Source: Himantopus leucocephalus (Eukaryota > Chordata > Aves > Charadriiformes > Recurvirostridae). Taken from it: DNA of 64,000 bases. The notes below the pieces were generated by a model. That model made no database searches. It saw nothing but the letters and a program-made list of their open reading frames with translations, and was not told where the DNA came from. The position numbers and the translations under genes are program-made. The DNA lies in NCBI GenBank assembly GCA_003993805.1, contig RSEF01000004.1, positions 78,660,206-78,724,205 on the forward strand. The letters run 5' to 3'. Positions 25,511 to 34,985 of the stretch are shown here, piece after piece; within the stretch, counting starts at the first letter, position 1, and every line of letters begins with the position of its first letter.

Positions 25511-26829
25511 TAGTGACAAACCATTCTATATAAAAAAAGGGCCAGAGTATTTTTTTTCCCCTATGTTCTATGTAGGATTGTGTTTCATGATCCAGTTCAA
25601 TTGCCATTTTTCAGGGCAGACATAATATAAAAGAAACACAGAGGGTTTTCTCAGAAAGGCTATTTTAATTTTCTCATTTACACAAAAGTAAATCAGATTG
25701 AAACACAAAGATATAGATTTTTCATCGTATTTGGTAAATGTAATACTCAGTGTCTTTTGTGGATCCAACACATTGCTGAAAACTTAGTGTGATTTATTAA
25801 AGGAGCTATTTTTATGTTTAAAAACATAGGTAAGCAGTGTAGATGTCATTTGCTTGTGCCAGACAGAGACAGTTCCCCTCCTTCCATATCAAAGTGGACA
25901 ACACACCAGTTAGCCGGCTAGTGCTGTCAGCTCCTGCTAGTTACCTTGGGTCCTAGTTGACCATTTCCAATCTCTTTGCTGATTTAAAGCCAGAAAACTT
26001 GGTGAGAGATTATATTACTAAAGCCAGAATTCCAAAGATACTGGTTATTCTAGATTCCAGAGCCAAGGTACAGATCCAACGGATCCCATTGCTTTTGTAA
26101 ATCTGGGGCTTAACATACCATATAGAATCCATATGAACATGTTTGAACTGAAGTAACTGAAAAACTAATTGCAATGCATTTAACCAGCTCTGTATAGTTT
26201 TTGCAGTTCTGTACAATAAACAGATGAAGAAAGCATAACACGGGATAACTACATTTTACAAACTTCGATCACATTGTAGTATTTCTTTGGAATATGTCAT
26301 CTTGCCAAAAGGTAAAAGGACCATATGATCATCGAGAAGGCAGCATATGCAAATAAATATGGTAGCAAGTACAAACATATGTTTAATCTTCCCACTTCAT
26401 CAATATAGAAAGCTCAAGAGTTTTTGTCCGCACAAGCCAACAAATCTTAAGGCTTAAACTGTGTTTGTGCTACTCCCTTTCTCTTAGTTCCATAGTTATA
26501 TCTCTCACAAAAAGCTGTACAGCATTATTTATTTTTCAATAACTTACAGAAAAACTCCTTCTGAGGGTAAAACTAGATGTATCCAGCCAAACTAGAAACA
26601 GACTACAAGTGCCTAAGAATGTACTGAATTTTTTCACTGGGTTTTACACATCATGCAGGATTCATTTATAATGAAATGAGATAAAATCATTCAGAGTTTT
26701 GACAAACTATGGGAAAGACGCAACAATCATATCAGTGGACTATAAAGTGGAGCACTGAAAAGTTGTACTGGGACAAGGTTTTTGTTTTTGTTTCTGTTTT
26801 TTTCTCCCAAACTGAAAACTTCTTAGAAC
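25511..26829. other. Unique sequence between two old LINE remnants, no gene seen
   Basis: Nothing recognisable as coding or repetitive was found. Short minus-strand frames at 25568-25771 and 26010-26216 have no motif. Confidence 0.5.
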
Positions 26830-27325
26830 TAAAGACCACAAGAAACTGTTAATTCAGCCGGTATAACTCTCTGTATATCACAGGTGCTTAAGTTTTACTG
26901 AATGACTCCATATCATGTTCTTTAGTTTGTATTTGGCTAATACCTCCTCTTCAAGAAGTTGGTCAGTCTTTATTTAAAGATACAAAGAGAGAGAAAATCT
27001 TTCGTACCTCTAGTAATTTGTTCCAGTAGTTAATTACACATACTGTTAAATCTGTGTGCTTTATTTCTTATCTAAATATAGTTAAGTTCTTGCTTCAAGA
27101 CATTATTTTTAGTATGCTTTTCCCCTCTAGATTAAACAGCCCTTTAGCAGCACGTATTTTCTTCCTGTAAAGCTACTTATGCAGTGTAACAAAATCAATT
27201 CTCAGTTGTTGCCTTTTTAAGTGCAAGACACATTCAGTTTTTTTATTTGCTCAAGTTATAGTATTTTCTACAGATTTTGAGTGTTTATGGCCCTTTCCTT
27301 AAATAGATTGTAATTTTCAGTTTAA
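26830..27325 (-). mobile_element. Ancient CR1/L3-like LINE remnant (minus)
   Basis: The plus strand holds, in the expected order, the complement of the region around the C-terminus and 3' side of an old amniote CR1/L3-type element: AATTTGTTCCAGTAGTTAAT (about 27015), then ATTAAATCTG-like and TTTATTTC words, then CCCCTCTAGATTAAACAGCC (about 27123), TATTTTCTTCCTG and ACTTATGCAGTGTAACAAAA. This series resembles reptile and bird copies of such elements. No intact frame remains. It is assigned by text resemblance rather than alignment, so the edges are approximate. Confidence 0.65.
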
Positions 27326-29265
27326 AAAAAAAAAAAAAGAAGTGACTTCTAATAAGGATATTCAAAAATTTATGTTACCTATGCCATATATAATGAATTT
27401 GGATCTTTGGTCCTACTCCACTGTTTATCTTCTCAGGAATTGTTAGACTTTTTTATTTGTACTTTTTAAGTAATACTCATTCTGGAAACTCTTGTTAGGT
27501 TGGTTTTCTTCCATTATTTCCTTCAGAAACTACCATTTCCATGCATGCCCTGTAGTTGTTTCCCTGAGGGAGAAAGGGTCAGCCTCTAGGTAGAGTTTTC
27601 TATAACCTTTGCTTAGGTATCACTTGCATTTGCTCCCCTTCCACTTCACCTTCATAAGATAAGAGCTGAAAGCCTGTGTCTACATCAGCAAATGGTGTGG
27701 CACAAGAGGAATGGATCATTAGAGTGAAAGAGCTGGTGCTGACTGTGCAATATTTACACTATTTGGAGGGGTTTGCTTTAGAATAGTTTGGTCTGTTGTT
27801 TAAATGCCTATTAGCTTTTGTGGTACATCAGGCACATTCTGGCTTAGAGTCAACAGAAGGAAATCCAGTGTGAATGCCATGAGACCTCTTGTATCATGTT
27901 AAGCAGAGCATGGTACTGGGATGGTAAGAAAGTTTGCCTTGAAACTACACCCTTGATGTGAACGAAAACACCAATGTAGACATTCCTTAGAGTTTCTGGG
28001 CCACTCTTCCAAACATAATGTTATCTGGAATAACTAATTTTTCATTAGTGCTTAAACTTTTTTGTCTTTGTTTTGTATTTTCTTTTTTTAATAATTATTT
28101 TTATAATTTAATTTTGGAAAAATTCAAAATGATACATTATTTCAAAATCAAATTTGAAAACTTTCATTTGGAAAAAAATCATGTGAAAGGATTAATTTTG
28201 TTCAGCACTTCATTATCAATTTTTCTTTCTTAAATCCACCTGTTAAATTTAAATAGAAGAGATCTTGTGAATATTTTGTTTGACCACAAAATCATGTCAC
28301 TCAGTGAAAAAAAGTAAAATTACACAAAAAATATCATTTGAGCAACCCTCTCTAATGATAACTTTTTCGTCCTTCACTATTACTTTAATATAAACTTATA
28401 GCATAAACCTAAGGGATGGAACAAAACCAGACTTAAGCTAGTCTTGTGGGTCAAGATGTAACATAAACCTTAAACTTACATTACTTAGGATAAGGAATCA
28501 CGGGAAAAACAATTGCATCGGAGAGAATAGATCAAGAAGCAGTCAGTGAGCAGATAAAGGGAATGCTGTTTTACCTTAACAATTTGCTAGCAGTTGCCTA
28601 ATTTGATGATGAACTATTGCTACTTGTTCATAGCTATTGAAATGCAACAATTTATTTGAAAACTATTTTTACTGTATCCTGTGAGGGAAATAATGTTTTG
28701 GTTTATATAAAGTGTTGTTTTAATCAATGTTAATTAAAATATGATACTAGTAAAGTGTCTAATATTTCTCTAGTGATCCTATTCATCTGCTCTCTGAGGG
28801 CATAGTGAGATATCAGATCTTTAATTGCTTCTTAATATGCTTTTTCATAAAGAGTGGAATGCTCTTATACAAGATCTTTTTTCTTTTTTTAATAGCACAT
28901 TTTGACAAATAAGCAATTTTTGTCCATGAAGTTTCCTTCTACATAGGGTATTTGCTACTGGGAGTAATACCCATACCATTGGAAGTAATTCTCTGGGCCA
29001 ATCCTTTGGGAAAAAAGGATTTGTAGTAGTGGTCCACAGAATTATAGTCCGTACAATGAAAATCAATGAAATAAATTTAATTTAGTCTGCAATTTTTATC
29101 TGAAATATGGCAGACTAGAAGAATATTCAGAAAAAAGAAAAAACCCCACATGCAGACAACTGGGTTCTATTGTCTTCTTTATCTATAGTTGGAAGTGTAT
29201 ATGAACCATGAATCCACTAACATCCTATATAAACATACAGTTTTAAAAAGTAGTAGCACATTCAT
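27326..29265. other. AT-rich unique sequence, no gene seen
   Basis: A poly(A) run lies just before this stretch (about 27325-27340). No gene or recognisable element was seen. The open frames at 28018-28233 and 28845-29066 are typical of random AT-rich sequence. Confidence 0.55.
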
Positions 29266-29480
29266 ATCATAGAANNNNNNNNNNNNNNNNNNNNNNNNNN
29301 NNNNNNNNNNNNNNNNNNNNNNNNNNNNNNNNNNNNNNNNNNNNNNNNNNNNNNNNNNNNNNNNNNNNNNNNNNCTTATGTTGAGGGCTCCAGAGCTGGA
29401 CACAATATTCCAGGTGGTGTCTCACAAGAGCAGAGTAGAGAAGAAGAATCACCTCCCTTGACCTGCTGGCCACATGTAGA
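29266..29480 (-). mobile_element. CR1 LINE fragment on minus strand, split by a 100-N gap
   Basis: The tail word (ATCATAGAA) is present at 29266-29274 and is followed at once by 100 Ns. After the gap the plus strand carries the complement of the CR1 ORF2 C-terminal coding region. The minus strand encodes [19 protein letters not shown] followed by [13 protein letters not shown], a hallmark of CR1 reverse transcriptase C-termini. CR1 similarity stops near CTGCTGGCCA (about 29480). Between tail and coding end a typical copy has several hundred bases, so the gap hides at least that much. Confidence 0.9.
29275..29374. other. Assembly gap (100 N)
   Basis: Exactly 100 Ns, lying inside a CR1 copy between its 3' tail and its ORF2 coding end. 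Confidence 0.99.
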
Positions 29481-29753
29481 ATGATTTGACAGATGAAACT
29501 AATTAACAGATGAATTAGTTCTCCACCAATGTTCTCCTTGCCAATGAGTGACGNTCCAACAGGTCTGTGTCCTTCTTATGTTGAGGGCTCCAGAGCTGGA
29601 CACAATATTCCAGGTGGTGTCTCACAAGAGCAGAGTAGAGAAGAAGAATCACCTCCCTTGACCTGCTGGCCACATGTAGAATGATTTGACAGATGAAACT
29701 AATTAACAGATGAATTAGTTCTCCACCAATGTTCTCCTTGCCAATGAGTGACG
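29375..29753. repeat. Identical direct duplication, 200-bp period, with a single N between copies
   Basis: Bases 29375-29553 and 29575-29753 look identical over 179 bp, including non-CR1 flanking sequence. A single N at 29554 precedes the second copy, which also has 20 extra bases of upstream CR1 text. Exact identity across both CR1 and unique flank, beginning at a gap edge, is the signature of a duplicated contig end. The second copy runs on into the LTR at 29753, so it is the properly connected one. Confidence 0.9.
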
Positions 29754-29964
29754 GTTGTGGTTTGGGCTGGGCTGGCCAATAAACAAATGACAAATCGTCT
29801 CTTTAACTTTTGTCTCCCTTCCCAGAGGAGAAGGGAGAGAATAAGAGAGGTAGAGACTTATGGGTTGAAAAGAACACTAAAACTACTTTAATGAAATATT
29901 AATAATAAAAAGAAAAGGTAATAATAGTAATAAGAAAATAATGAAATATATACAAATATGTACA

Positions 29965-30323
29965 AAACCAGTATCGAGCTCCCAGAATGACAACCATGTC
30001 ACTGGCAGACACTGGGAAAGTCCCAGACTGGACTCAGCAGTGGATGGGAACTGGATTACAGATCTGGATTCAGGAATACATGGATCGGGATCAAAGGCAG
30101 ATGAACAGAGCCTTCCTCGAACACTGGTCATTGAAGAGAGAGCNAAACCAGTATCGAGCTCCCAGAATGACAACCATGTCACTGGCAGGCACTGGGAAAG
30201 TCCCAGACTGGACTCAGCAGTGGACGGGAACTGGATTCCAGATCTGGATTCAGGAATACATGGATTGCGATCAAAGGCAGACGAACAGAGTCTTCCTCGC
30301 ACACCGGCCACTGAAGAGAGAGC
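29965..30323. repeat. Divergent direct duplication inside the LTR, 180-bp period, split by a single N
   Basis: Bases 29965-30143 recur at 30145-30323, with one N at 30144. By eye I count 11 mismatches in 179 bp, about 6%, mostly C/T and A/G changes. This is too many for a simple re-read of the same contig end. It fits two different LTR copies joined here, for example the two LTRs of one provirus whose interior is missing. Confidence 0.85.
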
Positions 30324-30343
30324 CTGACCCCTTTGATCCCTCT

Positions 30344-30352
30344 TCTTTTATA
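30344..30352 (-). promoter_or_regulatory. LTR TATA box
   Basis: The minus strand reads TATAAAAGA. It lies just upstream of the start of the duplicated R/U5 region, as expected for a retroviral promoter. Whether it is still active cannot be judged. Confidence 0.6.
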
Positions 30353-30705
30353 CTGAGCATGAGGCAGATGGGATAGAATATCCTGTTGGTCAGTTCTGAG
30401 TCCCCTGTCCTGTCTGCTCCTCCCTGCAGGTGCAACCCCTCTATGCTTTTCCGCTTCTGACCCTTCAATGGGGCAAATAACAAAGTGAGCTGCCTTGGGT
30501 GTTATAGCAACAAGTATAGGCAGGAGCCTCTCTGCACACCATTCCTTGGCATCAGCTATAAACATCAGACCTTGCCTGCTAGAAGCAGACACTGTCTGAG
30601 AAAGATGTTGTTAACTTCAGAGAGTGCAGTTCATTAGAAGAGAGTAAACTGAAAAGTAAAATTACAGAAAGGATAATTGGTTCTGTTTTACCTCAAACCA
30701 GGATG

Positions 30706-31535
30706 GTGACTCAGCGCTACTCTCATTTCAGGATGCTGTGGAGATGGCTGAAGGGAACTTCTGAAAGCAGCTAACTAAAATTATTGATTAATCAGTTTAA
30801 TGATTGAACCGAAGTGTTACATCAAAAAGCAACAGTTGTTTTTTGTTTTTTGTTTTTTTTAATTGGGAAATAAGAAAATAAAATGTTTTAGAAGTTTTTT
30901 AAAATATATTTTTGTTAACCTTTGTTTCCTTTTAATAGAAAGAAAGAAAAGGAATCATAATGGATTCTGTTCTGATTGCATGTAGAAGAGGGACCTCATT
31001 TGCATAGGAATGGAAAGTTATCTAAGTGGCAATCATAAATCTAACTTAGTAGCATACCATATGAGCCATAGTTGTGGCTCAGTTAATGTTTGTAAACACA
31101 ATGCATGCTAATGTATTTCACTCCAGAACAGAAATTATTATGTGTGTATTTATTTTTAAAAAAATTATTTTAACTATTTTTTTCAGAACAAAACCACTTT
31201 TTTCTCAAGGTACTCCAAACAATTTGACATATTCTCACATTCCAGTATAAAACTGTATTAGAAGCAGTCAAGTTTGGATAAGAATGAAAAGCAGATGTTT
31301 TTCTTTGTTGACTGGTTTGTTTAAAAACAAAACACACAAAAAATGAAGTGGTTTTTTTGGTCTAATGAGGCTCAGTTACCGTCCCTGAGAAAAAAATCTG
31401 AAGAGAATATAGAATCTAATGATATTGTTTAGGTATCAATAAATTTATATGATTTGTTTTGATCCTTACTCAGTATACATGTCTCCTGCCTTTTATTCTC
31501 AAAATTTCCACGTAGTGTCTTTTAGTTGCATCCAC
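30706..31535. other. AT-rich unique sequence, no gene seen
   Basis: No gene was seen. It contains T-rich runs (30835-30860) and ordinary AT-rich text. Confidence 0.55.
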
Positions 31536-31687
31536 AAAGAAAGAAAAAAGGAAAAAAGGAAAAAAGAAAAAGAAAAAAGAAAAAAGAAAATAGAAAAAAG
31601 AAAAAAGAAAAAAGAAAAAAGAAAGAAAGAAAAGAGAAAAAAGAAAAAAGAAAAAAAGAAAAAAGGAAAAAGGAAAAAGAAAAAATA
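31536..31687. repeat. Polypurine microsatellite, GAAAAAA-type heptamers and hexamers
   Basis: About 150 bp consist almost only of A and G in units of G followed by four to seven As. Lys/Glu/Arg-rich frames on plus and Phe/Leu/Ser-rich frames on minus (31449-31822) arise from this tract and are not proteins. A C-rich segment and an A run follow to about 31748. Confidence 0.95.
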
Positions 31688-31888
31688 ATAAAACACACCC
31701 CTCACCCCCCCAAAACACCATCATCAAAACCCCACCAAAAAAAAAAATCCTGTGGAATATATCTTTCAACAGCATTTCTCAACTATCGGTCAATTTCATA
31801 CGAATATTGTGTTCACCTTTAGTGTCAGAATAAGGACTAGCATTGTGCAAACACTGTAAGTAAAACATTAATATCAATATATAGATAG

Positions 31889-32017
31889 GGCTTGGATGGG
31901 GCTTTGAACAACATGGTCTAGTGGACAGTGTCCCTGCCCATGGCAGAGGGGTTTGAACTAAATGATCTTTAAGGCCCTTTCCAACACTAACCGCGCTATG
32001 ATTCTATGCTGTGATTC
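31889..32017 (+). mobile_element. CR1 LINE, 3' end fragment (plus)
   Basis: The text GCTTGGATGGGGCTTTGAAC, TGGTCTAGTGGACAGTG, CCCTGCCCATGGCAGAGGGG and AATGATCTTTAAGGCCCTTT ends in CTATGATTCTATGCTGTGATT. It is the standard avian CR1 3' terminus with a worn octamer tail, 5'-truncated to about 130 bp and non-coding. Confidence 0.93.
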
Positions 32018-34769
32018 CTCAGTCTTCAAATACGTTCATTTCACAGATAATACAATATTTCTTAATTAAACACTTCTCTTATTCAGCAGAGTCCACTTTT
32101 TTTCTTCCAGATGGATTTTGTGAATCCAGTCTATAAAAAGGAATAACATTGGGTTTTTTGTATATATTAATGGCATTGAGTCATTTCTTAAAACTAAGCT
32201 GTTACTGGCTTGTTCTTTAGAAATTATCTGGATCTTTATTTTCAGAATTTACAGTGCTCTTACTGGAATATTATTCGATCATAAACTTGAATTTGATGTA
32301 AAGAAAATCAGGAGCACTTAAAAATTTTATTCGTCAGGTTATGTCTACCTAGCTGTATCACAGTGCATTATGTGAAGATTTGACCTGCAGTTTTCCTTCT
32401 GATGAGCTACCTTTGGGGTTGCAAACTGTGTGTCTGCTCTTTCTGCAAAACAAATGACATGGTTTCTTACACATTCCACCAAAAGTAATTATTTTCCTAT
32501 TGAACACTGGAAAGAACAGGACAGTCAAACAACTACTCAGGTACAGGGAATATCCAAATTGGTGTCTTAATTTTGCCTTTGGACATTTGATCATAATCCC
32601 CATTATGCCAGTTGAAACTGAATTTCCTAGTCTGAGGGCAGCATTGGCCCTATGTGATTAATGGGTTCTGGCAAATTAAATTAGCTGTAGAATCATTCAA
32701 TTTGTTTCCTTGTTTCTAGTGATCAGATTACTGAATATGTCGCTCATCATCAGCACTTTTCTCCCAGTCCTTGTCCGTAAAACTGGATTTGGTAACTTCT
32801 TAACATTTTTTTTCCCCCTGAATGTATACTATATTAGTGACATTATAAAGGAGGTCCATTTTTTTTTCATTTAATTTTATAATGTGGGGAGGAAACCAAA
32901 GGCATCAAATCATGCAAATTAGTCTTAATAAGCCAAATGGATGTCAAGGTGTGCAGTTCAGTGCTACTGCCTCCTACAATTATTGTGATAAAGACCAATA
33001 AAGAAGGTGTGCGTGTGTGGCCTCAGGGAGGCATTGTCTCTTCGGGAGGTGAGAAACATACTATCATTCATATACTCTCTTTAGATTAAATTTTAATCTA
33101 TGAGGAGTTCCTGACACCCTTAAAATATAGCAATAATTACTACGCGAGATATGTGCCATAGCCTGGTCTAATTATTAAGGTCAGTGCAAGCTTTATAACT
33201 ACAGCTTGCAGAATTACAGTCTTTTTTAAAATACTACTGGACTGAAACTTATTACAAACATGACACAAGACACAGGTAGACTGCCTGTCTTAGGTCTTAA
33301 ACAAGTCCGTGCTTGGGGGAAAATCAGGCATCTTCACTAGGTAACAAAAGGAGGGACTGAACCCAGCAGGCATGAACCCATGTGAGGAAGCTAGGCATAT
33401 CCAGTATTCCAGGCATGCAGCAATGGTAATTTATAAGAATAATGCTAAAGGAACATAGGAAGATTGAGCTAAGAGGGCCCCCTTGGCCACTAAATCCAAT
33501 TGTCTGCTACGACAGGCATCCGTTCCACACCTTGTAACTTGCATTTACAGGGCATTTGGTGTCTTTTCCACCCTGGAAGGCTGCTGCAGAATCTGGAGCT
33601 GGAATGGTCAGGCCAACCTCTTCTCAAAAGTAGATGCTGAATTTAATGTTTCTTTAGCACTTCTTTGATCTTGGTCACATTTAAATTCATCCTTGTGTAA
33701 CATGAATTCTTAGAATCATTCCCAGTATTCAACTTATGATCTCTTCATAGCTTTGCTCAGTCACACTATTACTAAATGTTATTGTATTTGCCTTTCCTCT
33801 AATTATATCATAGTGGTAGGTCATAGCCATGCTATGAACAATGTTACAGCCACATCCTTCTTCCAATGAGTCTTTTCCAAGTAACAAGGTCTTGCTTATA
33901 GATTTTTTGTTCTTTGTAGGTTCTCTCATATCCATTTGCAAATACATGGAACCTTATTTTGTGTTATTGAATTTTATGTGACAAATGAGAGGTCTGAGAA
34001 GTCACTGGTCTACAGCTCCTAGTCCAAACTGATGGACTGGAGTCAAGGAGTACAAAAGGTTAATCTTCTATTCATAGGACAAAACCTACTATGTACTCAC
34101 AACTTTTAAAATGCCTGTCACCATCTTGTCTCACCTGTAGATGGTAGGAAAGAAACTGTGGTCTATTGCTTTAAGTTTAAAGGTATGCGAAGGAAGAGGA
34201 TGTGAAAAATCACAGAAGTTTACAGATCACTGTTTTATAACAACTCTAAGAAAGATATTTTCCAAAATGGAATATGCAGAAGTATGCTTTAAATGTATTA
34301 AACTATATTAAAATGTGGTGTTTGCTTTAAACATGAATAGATGTAAACATTTTGTATGCATTTTATGATGTATGTGTTTGGGAAGTAGGAAAGTTATTTG
34401 CTCTTTCAGCAGTAGGTGTCCTGTATGACAGCACAGGTTAGGATTTGTTAGCCAATTTACCCATTTTTAAACGAGTCAGTCATTACCTTTTTAAAATAGA
34501 AATCATATAACAGAAAACATCTATAAAACTCTCAGTTCATTTCCGCTGATCAGATAGCTTTTTCTGTGGAATTACAAAATGCTAAATGGCTCATGAGGGT
34601 GAACCATAGCAAATAGAATCCTGATGTTCACTTTCTTATTATGCAACATGACTGTGAAAATGTCCCAATAGGTGTAAGAAGGAAATGGAATGAGGTGATA
34701 AATAATTTATAACTAGAGAAAACTAATCAGAACTCCTCAATTCCCATTGTCCCCATACAGGTGCTCAAT

Positions 34770-34985
34770 TACTTCCTCGAAGAGGCCAAGAGACCAATAA
34801 CCTGACGTCTGGGATATAAATGAATTTTATTATTAAGGAAGATATTAAAACTTATATAAGTACACTAAAGTAGCTAATCTAAATTCTGTACAGATTTTCT
34901 AACAACCTTTCATGTCCCCTTCCTGATGGGGCTTCTTGCACGGTGGTGAGTCTTGCTAGAGCAATCTGCTGATCTTAGGTAAAAA
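34770..34985 (-). mobile_element. Possible old LTR remnant (weak)
   Basis: A patch of about 200 bp has slightly raised GC at both ends around an AT-rich core (ATTTTATTATTAAGGAAG). The layout recalls the U5/poly(A) side of the minus-strand LTR at 29.8 kb. I cannot match it to a family and its ends are undefined. It may be ordinary unique DNA. Confidence 0.15.

Larger units (their letters stand above)
29753..30705 (-). mobile_element. Endogenous retrovirus LTR on minus strand, with internal duplication
   Basis: Read on the minus strand, the element starts near 30705 with the words CCTGGTTTGAGGTAAAACAG. It has a TATA box (TATAAAAGA, plus 30344-30352) and a downstream AT-rich region with an ATTAAA-type poly(A) signal near 29890, and it ends in CCCAAACCACAACC. 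This is the U3-R-U5 order of an avian ERV LTR. The 5-mer GTGAC directly flanks both ends (29748-29752 and 30706-30710), a possible target-site duplication. A 179-bp R/U5 segment occurs twice around an N at 30144. No gag, pol or env sequence is present. The open frames inside (29883-30311, 30179-30592 minus; 29941-30376 plus) are not genes. Confidence 0.8.

Noticed and set aside
29883..30592. Overlapping 128-142-codon open frames on both strands at the LTR
   Set aside because: They lie wholly inside a non-coding LTR, cross the single N and owe much of their length to the duplicated segment.
31449..31822. Lys/Glu/Arg-rich and Phe/Leu-rich open frames on both strands
   Set aside because: They are translations of the polypurine microsatellite; low-complexity DNA stays open by chance.
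33470..33620. Moderately GC-richer patch with some LINE-like words
   Set aside because: No ordered set of CR1 or L3 blocks could be followed, so I did not call an element.
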